Positions 6,523 to 14,381 of a stretch of DNA of 20,482 nt are shown piece by piece. The stretch comes from Clostridia bacterium (GTDB lineage: Bacteria; Bacillota; Sulfobacillia; SLMV01). Location: positions 1 through 20,482 of the forward strand of contig PWGR01000008.1 in NCBI GenBank assembly GCA_003554565.1. The letters run 5' to 3'. The notes under the pieces are model-generated. The model saw only the letters and a program-made list of their open reading frames with translations, was not told where the DNA came from and ran no database searches. The position numbers were made by a program, and so were the translations under genes. Position 1 is the stretch's first letter; each line of letters opens with the position of its first letter.

Positions 6523-7256
6523 AGCCAATCACCCTCCTCCGTCGATAGAATGCGCCTGAGGTAAAGGAGCCCGGCAGTCCACGAAACAGCAGCGTATGCC
6601 GCGGCCATCCGTCCGGCCGGTGCTGTGACCAGGGGCGCCAACATGTCGGGATGAACCACGTACGTGTAGCAGGCAATCACCACCGGCAGGGCAGCGACCA
6701 GCAGCGCCGAATATCGTGCTTCTGCGCTCTCCTCCTCAAGTTCTCCCCTGAGCAGGTTCTGTGAGCGCACCAGATCTCCCAGCGCCTCCAGGCTGGGGGC
6801 CGCGTCTCCTCCTGACTGCCGGGCGAACTGCAGTGCCGATATAAAGCGAAAGAAAAGGGGGTGCTGCATCTGCTCGTACGCCCGCCACAACGCGTCCTCC
6901 AGGCCCACTCCTACCCCGAACCGGTCGGCCGCCCGACAAAAGACCTCCCGGACCAGCGGCCCGTCGGCGTTCTGTGCGGCAAACCGCACTATCTCCAGTG
7001 GGACATACCCCGAGCGGGCACAGCGCACGAGCATGGGCAGATCCTCGCCCAGCTGCTGCCCAAATTGCTCCACTGTCCGCCGACGTATCCACCGTCTCAC
7101 CCGTGCGTCGGCGCGGCTGTTCCGGTACCAATTCATACCCAGCGATCTCACCCGGTCCCAGCGTCGCGCCAGCGGGACGGAGACCCATACCACCGCGAGC
7201 GCGACAAGGCCGCCGGCACATAATGCAAGCACTACCCGCAGCACGGCCATATTCAC
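6519..7256 (-). CDS. tadB: TadB-like inner-membrane platform protein
   Basis: This is a T2SSF-domain membrane protein that forms the Tad pilus platform together with TadC. One N-terminal helix (about residues 4-28) is followed by a basic cytoplasmic stretch and the T2SSF domain. The domain runs from FGQQLGEDLPMLVRCARSGY to GDLVRSQNLLRGELEEESAEARYSA. Two C-terminal hydrophobic segments (about 178-200 and 210-232) follow. It has 245 residues, somewhat shorter than many TadB proteins. The start is a GTG at 7254-7256 overlapping the tadA stop as GTGA, and the stop overlaps the tadC GTG in the same way. Assignment as TadB rather than TadC rests on its place directly after tadA and the tandem of two T2SSF genes. 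Confidence 0.88.
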   Translation of the reverse strand: MNMAVLRVVLALCAGGLVALAVVWVSVPLARRWDRVRSLGMNWYRNSRADARVRRWIRRRTVEQFGQQLGEDLPMLVRCARSGYVPLEIVRFAAQNADGPLVREVFCRAADRFGVGVGLEDALWRAYEQMQHPLFFRFISALQFARQSGGDAAPSLEALGDLVRSQNLLRGELEEESAEARYSALLVAALPVVIACYTYVVHPDMLAPLVTAPAGRMAAAYAAVSWTAGLLYLRRILSTEEGDWL

Positions 7257-8524
7257 CGCTTCCCACCGCCTTCAATGCCCCGTCCACTGCCGGGAAATAC
7301 GCGGCACACCGGCTCCTCAGAATCGCTTATGTGAGCGACACACTCCAGACGCCTCTCCCCGCCAGTCCCGCGGATCATGTGAACCACGAAGTCTATCACG
7401 TCGCACACCTGCTCCTGTATGACGTGGTGGGGAATCCCCGTCTCCGCCATCTGCACCAGGTGCACCAGGCGCTTGATCGCGTGCTCCGGGCCGGCGGCAT
7501 GCACCGTGGCCAGTGCGCCGGCATGCCCGGTAGTCAGGGCCGAGAGCAGTTCGAAGGCCTCGCGCCCGCGGACCTCACCTATGAGAATGCGGTCCGGGCG
7601 CATGCGAAGGGCATTGCGCAGAAGCTCCCGCATGGTAATCTCACCGCTGCCGTCCGGGTTGGGCAGTCTGGCCTCGAGGTGCAGCCAGTGCGGGTGCTGC
7701 AGTTCCAGCTCCGCAGCGTCCTCGATGCTCACCACTCGCTCCCCTTCCGGAATGCTCGTAGAGAGCGCGTTCATCAGAGTGGTCTTACCGGTTCCCGCCG
7801 CACCCGAGATAAGTAAGTTGCGCCCGCAGGCGACCGCATCCCTGAGGTACTCCGCCTCAGTGTCAGACAGAGTGTCGCGGGCGACCAGTTCCTCCAGGTC
7901 AAATATCCGGTGATTGAATTTGCGGATGGTCAGATAAGGCCCGCTCACAGCCAGAGGCGGGAGTATTGCGTGCGCACGCGAACCATCCGGCAGACGTCCG
8001 TCCGCCCAGGGATGCGCCAGGTCAATCCTGCGGCCGGACGGGGCAAAAATGCGTTCGAGTACATCGTACAGATGATCGGCATCCCGAAAGGTATGATCCG
8101 TGCGGCACAGCCGGCCAGACCGTTCCACCCATATCTCCTGCGGCCCGTTCACCATTATTTCCGTCACCTCGTCATCACCGAGCAGTTCCGTGATGGGACC
8201 GTATCCCAGCAGGTCCTGGGCAATACGGCGGGCGAGAGCCTGTCCGCCCCCGGGTGCTTCCTCGCCCCCGGCACAGCATTCGGCCATGAGGGTTCCCACC
8301 AGACTGTACAGTTTTTCCCGCGCATCCCTGTCACTCCTCGCCCGTTCCAACAAGTTACGATGCGAATCCAGCACGCGTTTCTGGATCATCGGTCCCGCTG
8401 CGGCGGCCCGGTCATCCAGGGTGACGTGCAGATCACCATCCCACCTGTATGGTTTGGTCCCAGCCTCAGCCGCGGCATCAGCGACACCTTCCCGCAGCCT
8501 GCGCATCAATCCGCTCACGATCAT
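7253..8524 (-). CDS. tadA: TadA/CpaF secretion ATPase of the Tad pilus
   Basis: This hexameric cytoplasmic ATPase powers Flp pilus assembly. It has 423 residues from the ATG at 8522-8524, which overlaps the tadZ stop as ATGA. GGGGGAGGGG lies just before it, and a GTG two codons on (8516-8518) is better spaced and also possible. Visible features are the CpaF N-terminal domain (LLGYGPITELLGDDEVTEIMVNG), Walker A GAAGTGKT at about residues 241-248, the acidic SIEDAAEL segment, Walker B RILIGEVRG at about 312-320 and a His-box TTGHAGALATVHA. All catalytic motifs are intact. It is flanked by tadZ upstream and tadB downstream with overlapping codons, the standard Tad order. Confidence 0.95.
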   Translation of the reverse strand: MIVSGLMRRLREGVADAAAEAGTKPYRWDGDLHVTLDDRAAAAGPMIQKRVLDSHRNLLERARSDRDAREKLYSLVGTLMAECCAGGEEAPGGGQALARRIAQDLLGYGPITELLGDDEVTEIMVNGPQEIWVERSGRLCRTDHTFRDADHLYDVLERIFAPSGRRIDLAHPWADGRLPDGSRAHAILPPLAVSGPYLTIRKFNHRIFDLEELVARDTLSDTEAEYLRDAVACGRNLLISGAAGTGKTTLMNALSTSIPEGERVVSIEDAAELELQHPHWLHLEARLPNPDGSGEITMRELLRNALRMRPDRILIGEVRGREAFELLSALTTGHAGALATVHAAGPEHAIKRLVHLVQMAETGIPHHVIQEQVCDVIDFVVHMIRGTGGERRLECVAHISDSEEPVCRVFPGSGRGIEGGGKR

Positions 8525-9726
8525 CCCCTCCCCCGCAGTCCGGTCAGCCTCCGGGCCAACCGGTGCCACCAGGAGCTGTTCTCCGCCCGTACCGACACCC
8601 CAAAAGCGTCCTCCAGGACCGCATCTGCAGCATTCCGTATGCCGTCCTCGCCTCCACGCATAACCGGTGGCCGGCCCGCACTGACGGCTTCCACCAACAC
8701 TCCAGTGCTCTCGGGAAAACTCGCCACTACCGGTCGCTGCACGCTGCGCCTCAGATCCGCCTCTCCGACCGGCGCACCATCATAGTGGCGGTTCAGAACC
8801 ATGCGGACCTCGTCCCCCCATCCGGGCTGCAGCTCCTCCATTGTGCGCAGCGCCACACTGACTCGCCGCGGGCTGCAAACATCGGGCAGCACTGGTGCCA
8901 GGATATAGGAAGCAGTCTCCAGAGACCGGTAGCTCACCTCAGAGGCAGGATCGCCCGGCGTGTCTATTACCACCAGATCATAGGCCCGCTGACAGGTCCG
9001 CACCACCGGTGCCAGGTTGTGCCAGGGCGCAAGCTCGACCAGTTCCGGCCGTCCGGGAGCACTCAACAGGTGCAGCCCGCTTTCACGATGAACCGCGGCG
9101 AACTCACGCACCTGCTCGGGATTCAGGTCCTCACCGTAGGCGGCCAGGTCGATAATCGTCGGCTCCTCCACCAGGTTCAGGTGAACTGCCGCGTCGCCCC
9201 CTCCTATGTCCAGATCGACCAGGACCACCTCCAACCCGAGGGCGGAGCGGGCCCGACAGGCCAGGTTAACCGCCACCGTCGTCCGCCCGACGCCCCCCTT
9301 TGGACTGAAAACCACCAGGGTCTGGTTCCGCATCAGGGGAAATGTCGAGGATGCACCCACGGGCGCCCGGTCCGATGCCCCATCGTGATCAGGCAGGCCC
9401 TGGAGCCAATCCGAGACAGAAACTGCCACGGCATCGAAATCCGACCAACGGCTGACCTCAGCCTCATCCCGCACCAGGAGGAAGCACGCGGCAAATCCCC
9501 CCACCTCCGCCAGAAAAGCTGCGACCCTCTCCCTGGAGGCCACACTGACGTCGATCGCCAGCAGTTCACCCTCCTCCTCAGCAGTCAGCGACGACTGCAG
9601 GTGCGGAATCACCCTGGATATGTTCAACATATGTCCTCTCTGCAGCTGTCCGAGCAGGGAGAAGTCACCCGAAATCACCGTACAGGGAGTATCAGTATCT
9701 CGTCGGCATCTCCCGGAATCATTCAC
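8521..9726 (-). CDS. tadZ: TadZ/CpaE-type pilus localisation ATPase (MinD/ParA family)
   Basis: This MinD/ParA-like protein positions Tad pilus machinery in characterised systems. It has 401 residues. The N-terminal part of about 130 residues looks like the degenerate receiver domain of CpaE/TadZ. The ATPase domain begins at about residue 136 with a deviant Walker A, KGGVGRTT (about 143-150). It continues with VVLVDLDIGGGDAAVHLNL, the switch region VVIDTPGD and a MinD-like C-terminus. The start is a GTG at 9724-9726 behind AGGAGGGTGAT, overlapping the cpaB end by 8 bases. A longer reading to 9798 would lie wholly inside cpaB. Arg stands in the deviant Walker A where many ParA proteins have Lys (GxGRTT), as in several CpaE proteins. 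Confidence 0.9.
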   Translation of the reverse strand: MNDSGRCRRDTDTPCTVISGDFSLLGQLQRGHMLNISRVIPHLQSSLTAEEEGELLAIDVSVASRERVAAFLAEVGGFAACFLLVRDEAEVSRWSDFDAVAVSVSDWLQGLPDHDGASDRAPVGASSTFPLMRNQTLVVFSPKGGVGRTTVAVNLACRARSALGLEVVLVDLDIGGGDAAVHLNLVEEPTIIDLAAYGEDLNPEQVREFAAVHRESGLHLLSAPGRPELVELAPWHNLAPVVRTCQRAYDLVVIDTPGDPASEVSYRSLETASYILAPVLPDVCSPRRVSVALRTMEELQPGWGDEVRMVLNRHYDGAPVGEADLRRSVQRPVVASFPESTGVLVEAVSAGRPPVMRGGEDGIRNAADAVLEDAFGVSVRAENSSWWHRLARRLTGLRGRG

Positions 9727-10444
9727 CGAAATCACCCTCCTGGCTGTCAGGTATATCTCCGAAGAGATTGCTGCCGCCCACCCCCGAACCGGAGACATCC
9801 CCCGCCTCAGGATTGTGCGGGCTCACGGTGAGGAATATCTCTCCCGTTGCCATGGCATACGCCAGCGACTCTGCCTCACGCGGCGTCACGGCCAACACTG
9901 CCGTCGACGGGGCTTCCCTGGATTCGGGATCCCAGATGCCTCCGAGGCCATCCCGCAGCTGCAGTACCTGCACGGCGGACATGAGGATCCTGCCCACAGC
10001 CGGGCCGTGCACCGAGCTCTCGCGGTAATGCACAACATCAACCAGGTTGCCGGGGCGCACCGCGCCGCCCACAGCCGAGCTCGGGGCCGCCGGTACCGAC
10101 ATGGCGCGATAATCTGCATCCACCTGCCACGCCAGCCCGCCCGCCTGACCTCCCGCATCAACCAGGGTTGCAGAGAGCACCTGCTCCCCCGAGAGAATCT
10201 CCCTTCTGGCATATTTCCCCACAACCGAGGTCACCTCTCCCATGCTCAGGGGGTGCACGGCGCTCGCCGGCACCTGCTCCACCCGTACCATGTCCTTATG
10301 GATGCGCACGTGGGACGGGATATCATCAGCTGCCAACACCACCGGAACCTCTACGCCGGATGGAGCAAGATACAGGTAGCAGACCAGCGCCACCGCAATG
10401 CCCACAACCGCACTCAGTATCAAGTATCGGCGTGAAACCCACAA
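9719..10444 (-). CDS. cpaB: CpaB/RcpC-like Flp pilus assembly protein with SAF domain
   Basis: This is the first gene of the Tad operon. After a short basic stretch (VSRRY) there is one transmembrane helix (LILSAVVGIAVALVCYLYLA), then a SAF-like domain (VPVVLAADDIPSHVRIHKDMV, VVGKYARREILSGEQVL). An RcpC/CpaB region with PGNLVDVVHYRE and AVTPREAESLAYAMATGEIFLTV follows. It is extracytoplasmic and in diderms links the platform to the secretin; here no secretin gene is visible. The start is a TTG at 10442-10444 with GGAGGAGGTGAT upstream at about 10 bases, giving 241 residues. A GTG at 10463-10465 would start inside the ribosome binding site and is rejected. The tail is Gly/Ser/acidic. Its last 8 bases overlap tadZ. 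Confidence 0.87.
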   Translation of the reverse strand: MWVSRRYLILSAVVGIAVALVCYLYLAPSGVEVPVVLAADDIPSHVRIHKDMVRVEQVPASAVHPLSMGEVTSVVGKYARREILSGEQVLSATLVDAGGQAGGLAWQVDADYRAMSVPAAPSSAVGGAVRPGNLVDVVHYRESSVHGPAVGRILMSAVQVLQLRDGLGGIWDPESREAPSTAVLAVTPREAESLAYAMATGEIFLTVSPHNPEAGDVSGSGVGGSNLFGDIPDSQEGDFGE

Positions 10445-10465
10445 ATTACCATCACCTCCTCCCAC

Positions 10466-10495
10466 AATATGCCAGAGAGGTCCGCGTCATGTCAA
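10466..10495 (-). promoter_or_regulatory. Predicted sigma-A-type promoter of the Tad operon
   Basis: On the minus strand there is a perfect -35 TTGACA (10490-10495), an 18-base spacer and a -10 CATATT (10466-10471; 4 of 6). Transcription would start close to the GGAGGTGAT ribosome binding site, giving a leader of only about 15-20 bases before the cpaB TTG. The match is good but the -10 is imperfect. Confidence 0.55.
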
Positions 10496-10509
10496 TACCT
10501 GCCGTATAC

Positions 10510-10538
10510 TTGCTAAATTTTCCATCGCGTGATATAAG
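10510..10538 (+). promoter_or_regulatory. Predicted sigma-A-type promoter of the SLH gene
   Basis: On the plus strand there is TTGCTA (10510-10515; 4 of 6), a 17-base spacer and TATAAG (10533-10538; 5 of 6), about 38 bases before the SLH-protein start. It is divergent from the Tad operon promoter. The two -35 elements lie only about 15 bases apart, so a regulator bound between them could act on both. Confidence 0.55.
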
Positions 10539-10576
10539 AAAGAGGGTACAGAAGCGGCCCGGAGAGGAGGGGCTAT

Positions 10577-11959
10577 ATGAAAACTCATTTTCGCACGCTG
10601 GCGCTGACCATGTGCGCAGTTTCTCTCATTCTGGTCGCCGGATACCCGGCGCTCGCCGTGCAGCCCGGCGACGAAGGACCGGCCGGCACTGATACATGGT
10701 ATCACGACCTCTGCCACCACTGGTCCCACCACTACATACTGACCCTGTGGAGGGAGGGGATCACAAACGGGTTCCCCTTTCCCATCTTTGATCCGGGAGG
10801 AGGCTGGGAGATGGGCTACCAGTTCGAACCCGACAGACCAATGACCCGTGCCAAGCTGCTGTACATGATGAGCAAGCTCTTTCAGCTGCCCCCCGATGAA
10901 CAGACGCCCAGCCTGTGGCCCGACCTGCATGTGACCCAGACGCTCTACGGCCACCCCGCTTACGGGGAGCTCCGGGCCGCGGCCCTGAAATGGGAGGTGG
11001 CGCCCGGGGGCGACTCCCTGAGGCTCTCCGCCACGGGACGGCGGTTCGATGCGGTCGAATTCATCATGGCGGCGCTGAATCTGATGCACTACCCCCAGGA
11101 GCTGAGCACGGAAGAGACGGACGATATCCTCGCCGCCTTCGTGGACGAACACCAGATCACCGGCTCAGACCGTCCGCTGGTCGCCGCGGCGGTCGACCTG
11201 GGGCTCATCATTGGCTACAACGACGATACACTGAGAATGTACGATACCATGACCCGGGCAGAGGCAGCCACCATCCTGTACCGCAGCTGCCTCATGCGGG
11301 TGAAGCCGGCGTATTCAATCTTTCACCCGGATGGCGACGGCTATCGGGAAGTGCTACCCATCGAGGCAGTGGGACTGCGCAATACGGCGGCAGCGGCATG
11401 GCAGGTGTCTATCACCAACCGCGACGGGGAAATTATATCTCACCTTCCCGGCACCCACCCACAACCGGGCGAACCCGGTGAGGCGGTCTGGGACGGAACA
11501 GACAATTCGGGCTCTCCCCTGGCATGCGGAACGTACTTCGTGGGCGGTTTCGTGCAAAATGCCGACGGGCGGATTTTCGACGCGGTCCGTGTCCCCATTC
11601 GGCTGTCCCGCCGCCACCTGCAGTGCGCGGTGGACCCGCCGGTGGCCTCACTCGGCAAGCATTTCCATCTCATGGCTGAAACCAGAGGGGGTGCCGATCA
11701 CGTGCAGGCCGCGGTCCCCGATGGAACAGACCGGGCCCTTCATCCGGCGGGGCAGAGCGGCGGATGGTCCCTGTGGGAGCGGCAAATACGGGCCTGCGAG
11801 GATCATGGATTCTCACCAGGAAGCCACACGTTGGAAGTGAAGGCAAATTACAGCGGTGCAGTCCGGACGGAGACCGTACCCATCGAAATTACTGATCCGG
11901 CTGGCTCTGGAGGAGAAGGTGATGAGATTCCGGAGCTGGTGCCGGTGTTGACCCGGTGA
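10577..11959 (+). CDS. Secreted SLH-repeat protein with FlgD-type Ig-like domain
   Basis: This is an exported surface protein of 460 residues. A signal peptide spans about residues 1-27, with cleavage expected after ALA. Three S-layer-homology repeats follow at about 43-103, 112-170 and 186-238; the last carries the clearest signature, VAAAVDLGLIIGYNDDT..MTRAEAATILYR. Such repeats typically bind pyruvylated secondary cell-wall polymer or the peptidoglycan layer. At about 247-345 there is a FlgD-type Ig-like domain with the diagnostic VWDGTDNSGSPLACGTYFV. The last 110 residues form a probable second beta domain with no family I recognise, ending in an acidic tail. The ATG at 10577 has GAGGAGG upstream. 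It stands alone, divergent from the Tad operon, and ends at a hairpin. A role in anchoring appendages to the wall is only inferred. Confidence 0.88.
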   Translation: MKTHFRTLALTMCAVSLILVAGYPALAVQPGDEGPAGTDTWYHDLCHHWSHHYILTLWREGITNGFPFPIFDPGGGWEMGYQFEPDRPMTRAKLLYMMSKLFQLPPDEQTPSLWPDLHVTQTLYGHPAYGELRAAALKWEVAPGGDSLRLSATGRRFDAVEFIMAALNLMHYPQELSTEETDDILAAFVDEHQITGSDRPLVAAAVDLGLIIGYNDDTLRMYDTMTRAEAATILYRSCLMRVKPAYSIFHPDGDGYREVLPIEAVGLRNTAAAAWQVSITNRDGEIISHLPGTHPQPGEPGEAVWDGTDNSGSPLACGTYFVGGFVQNADGRIFDAVRVPIRLSRRHLQCAVDPPVASLGKHFHLMAETRGGADHVQAAVPDGTDRALHPAGQSGGWSLWERQIRACEDHGFSPGSHTLEVKANYSGAVRTETVPIEITDPAGSGGEGDEIPELVPVLTR

Positions 11960-11964
11960 ACCCC

Positions 11965-11998
11965 CGGGGCCGGGGCGTAAGAACCCGTCCCGGCCCCG
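11965..11998. terminator. GC-rich hairpin between convergent genes
   Basis: CGGGGCCGGG (11965-11974) pairs perfectly with CCCGGCCCCG (11989-11998) around a 14-base loop. It lies 5 bases after the SLH gene stop and 8 bases before the end of the convergent M20 gene. The plus strand has only a weak GTTTCTC tail and the minus strand has none, so termination strength is uncertain, but its place between two convergent genes favours a shared terminator. Confidence 0.6.
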
Positions 11999-12005
11999 CC
12001 GTTTC

Positions 12006-13196
12006 TCAGTCTCGGCAAAAATCCCGCCGGACCGCCGCCAGCAGCTCCTCGTCGTACAGGCAATCCAGGGCGGTCATGGCCAGGGCAGAAGCTCCCAGCC
12101 GCATTCCCTCGCGTCCTTCCTCACTGGCGGAAGCCGCGACAAACTCGGTGCTGTGCCCGGCAACTCCTTCTGGTGCAATAGCCACGTATGGATGTATGGA
12201 GGGCACAATCTGGCTGACATTACCCATGTCAGTGGAACCACCCCGCCGGGGCGTGTGGTCCGCCGAAATCCCGAGCACAGACAGGTTCTCGGCGTATGTC
12301 TCGGCCAGCGGGTCATTGCATATGAGGTTGGCGTAACGATTGGCGGTCTGCCGGAACTGCACCTCACATCCGGCCCCCCGGGCGGCCCCGCGGGCAGATT
12401 CCTTGACCCGCTCAACCACCTCATCCAGGTAGTCTACATCTTCTGCGCGCACATACATACGCACCTGGGCAAAATCCGGGACAATATTGGGTGCGGAACC
12501 ACCTTCGGTGATCACACCGTGAATGCGGACATCGTCGGTGACGTGCTGGCGCAGGGCATTCCAGGCATTGAAGCTCAGAATCGCCGCATCCAGAGCATTG
12601 CGCCCGTGCTCGGGTCCCGATGCGGCGTGAGCTGCCTTGCCGTGATAGGACAGCTCCAGTGCCTCTCGTGCCAGGCTGCTCCCGCGGGGCCTGTGCGCAG
12701 TGGAGGGATGGATCATCATGGCACAGTCCACATCGTCAAAGATGTCGTCCTCGGCCAGGAAGACTTTGCCCCCGGCGTTGTCAACCGCGCCCTCCTCCGC
12801 GGGTGCTCCGACGACCAGCACCGTGCCGCACGGGGCTCCCTCGCTCTCCATGGCTCTCTTTACCGACGCCCCGGCGAGGACCGCCGCAGCCCCTATTATG
12901 TTGTGCCCGCAGGCGTGGCCCATGCCCGGCAGGGCGTCATATTCTGCCAGGATGGCGACCGTGGGGCCGTCTCCCCCGTCGTGCCGGGCAACAAAGGACG
13001 TCTCCATGCCGGCGATCTGTCGCGTGACGCTGAAACCGCACTCCTGGAGAAACTCCGTCAACCGCTCGGAGGCAAGTTTTTCCTCAAAGCCGATTTCCGG
13101 GTTCTCGTGCATCTGCAGCGCCAGGTCCCATGCTTGGTCTTCCAGCGACTCCACCGCACAGCGAGCGCTCTTTTTGACTTCATCAATTCTGCTCAC
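12006..13196 (-). CDS. M20-family metallopeptidase/amidohydrolase (AbgB/PM20D2-like)
   Basis: This is a cytoplasmic zinc amidohydrolase of 396 residues. The metal site motifs are all present: GMGHACGHN with Cys96 and His98, GAPAEEG with Glu134/135, IHPST with His163 and VAGHSTEF with His348. GHACGHN, rather than HACGHD, together with LAEYDALPG points to the AbgB/PM20D2 branch. Members cleave p-aminobenzoyl-glutamate or small dipeptides. The true substrate cannot be told; hippurate or indole-acetyl amino acid amidohydrolases are other relatives. The start is a GTG at 13194-13196 with AAGGAGG 8 bases upstream. A longer reading to 13259 would cross a leader hairpin and is rejected. It lies alone between the SLH gene and pilT and looks unconnected with pilus function. 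A link to folate turnover, given the gcv operon in the window, is speculative. Confidence 0.9.
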   Translation of the reverse strand: MSRIDEVKKSARCAVESLEDQAWDLALQMHENPEIGFEEKLASERLTEFLQECGFSVTRQIAGMETSFVARHDGGDGPTVAILAEYDALPGMGHACGHNIIGAAAVLAGASVKRAMESEGAPCGTVLVVGAPAEEGAVDNAGGKVFLAEDDIFDDVDCAMMIHPSTAHRPRGSSLAREALELSYHGKAAHAASGPEHGRNALDAAILSFNAWNALRQHVTDDVRIHGVITEGGSAPNIVPDFAQVRMYVRAEDVDYLDEVVERVKESARGAARGAGCEVQFRQTANRYANLICNDPLAETYAENLSVLGISADHTPRRGGSTDMGNVSQIVPSIHPYVAIAPEGVAGHSTEFVAASASEEGREGMRLGASALAMTALDCLYDEELLAAVRRDFCRD

Positions 13197-13228
13197 GCAG
13201 GTTCCCTCCTTGTATCTGCTGCTTCTAT

Positions 13229-13250
13229 CCCGGGGCATCTTTTCCCCGGG
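13229..13250 (-). other. Hairpin in the leader of the M20 gene
   Basis: CCCGGGG (13244-13250 read on the minus strand) pairs perfectly with CCCCGGG (13229-13235) around an 8-base loop, about 30 bases upstream of the M20 GTG. There is no U tract on the minus strand. It could be the end of the pilBT transcript, a leader element, or chance in GC-rich DNA. Confidence 0.4.
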
Positions 13251-13310
13251 CGAGTGCATAGTGTGATTGATTCGGTTCGGCCATTTTGCCAGCGCAAGTT
13301 TGCAAAACTC

Positions 13311-14381
13311 CTACATCACCATGTGCCGCTGCAGCGAATTGCGGTCCACGCAATTGGCCAGCGCCGTCTCCCGGTCGATGAGCCCGCGGCGATTGAGGTT
13401 GGCAAGGGCAAAATCCATGGTCTGCATACCCGCCGAGCGCCCCGTCTCCAGCACACTGTTCAGCTGGTGCTCGTTCCCCTCGCGGATCAGGTTCCGGGCA
13501 GCCGACGTGGACACGAAAACCTCCGCCGCCACCACCCGACCGGAGCGGTCCGCCCGGGGCAGAAGCTGCTGGGCTATAATCCCCTGCAGTGCATCGGCCA
13601 GCTGTCCCCGCACCTGATCCTTCAAGGCCTCGGGGAACATATCAATGATGCGGTGGATGGTGAGTGATGCGGTCTGCGTGTGCAGCGACGACAGGACCAG
13701 ATGTCCCGTCTCTGCCGCCGTAAGCGCAATGCCTACGCTCTCCCGGTCCCGCATCTCGCCGATGAGCAGTACGTCTGGATCGTGTCTGAGGGCATGGCGG
13801 AGCGCAGCCGCGAAGGAATGGGTGTCAGTTCCCACCTCGCGCTGCCTGATTATGGCCTGGTCGTGCTCGTGCAGGAACTCGATAGGGTCCTCAATGGTTA
13901 TGATGTTCACCCCGCGTTCCTCGTTGATGCGACCAACCATCGCCGCGAGGGTAGTCGATTTGCCGCTTCCTGTTGGTCCGGTGACCAACACCATCCCGCG
14001 CGGCAGGTGGCACAGATCCTCAACAGACTCCGGAAGACCCAGTGACCCCAACCGGGGGACGGCCCACGGGATCGCGCGGAACACCCCAGCCAGCGAATTC
14101 CTCTGCCGCATGATGTTGCCCCGAAAGCGGCTCACGCCGGAGACGGCGTGAGAAAAATCCAGTTCCCATTCCTCCTCGAGCTCCTCCTTCTGATAGGGCT
14201 CAAGCACTGAATACAACAGGTCTGCCACATCGTCGGCGCTGAGCTGAGGGTAATCCTCCAGCGGTCGGAGATGGCCGTGCACCCGGACCATGGGCGAAAG
14301 CCCCGGCGTCAGGTGCAGGTCGGAACCTTCAACCTCCACTGCAGCCTCCAGTATCTCATCGAGATCGTATGTCTTGCTCAT
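13311..14381 (-). CDS. pilT: Type IV pilus retraction ATPase PilT
   Basis: PilT is the cytoplasmic hexameric ATPase that depolymerises type IV pili for twitching and DNA uptake. It has 356 residues, a normal length. Family features are the N-terminal GSDLHLTPGLSPMVRVHG, Walker A GPTGSGKST (from about residue 135), the Asp-box ITIEDPIEFLHEH, Walker B LLIGEMRD (about 205-212), and a His-box ETGHLVLSSLHT. The C-terminal AARNLIREG corresponds to the PilT AIRNLIRE motif, which separates PilT from PilB. The ATG at 14379-14381 overlaps the pilB stop as ATGA, so the extension and retraction motors are translationally coupled. The stop is TAG. pilC, often adjacent, is absent here. Confidence 0.95.
   Translation of the reverse strand: MSKTYDLDEILEAAVEVEGSDLHLTPGLSPMVRVHGHLRPLEDYPQLSADDVADLLYSVLEPYQKEELEEEWELDFSHAVSGVSRFRGNIMRQRNSLAGVFRAIPWAVPRLGSLGLPESVEDLCHLPRGMVLVTGPTGSGKSTTLAAMVGRINEERGVNIITIEDPIEFLHEHDQAIIRQREVGTDTHSFAAALRHALRHDPDVLLIGEMRDRESVGIALTAAETGHLVLSSLHTQTASLTIHRIIDMFPEALKDQVRGQLADALQGIIAQQLLPRADRSGRVVAAEVFVSTSAARNLIREGNEHQLNSVLETGRSAGMQTMDFALANLNRRGLIDRETALANCVDRNSLQRHMVM

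Noticed and set aside
8449..9831. 460-codon plus-strand open frame opposite tadA/tadZ
   Set aside because: It is antisense to tadZ and the end of tadA, whose motifs are intact. Its translation is low-complexity, rich in Arg, Pro and His, and resembles no protein.
12153..13667. 504-codon plus-strand open frame opposite the M20 gene and pilT
   Set aside because: It spans two real genes and their gap in antisense. It has no start signal and no recognisable domain.
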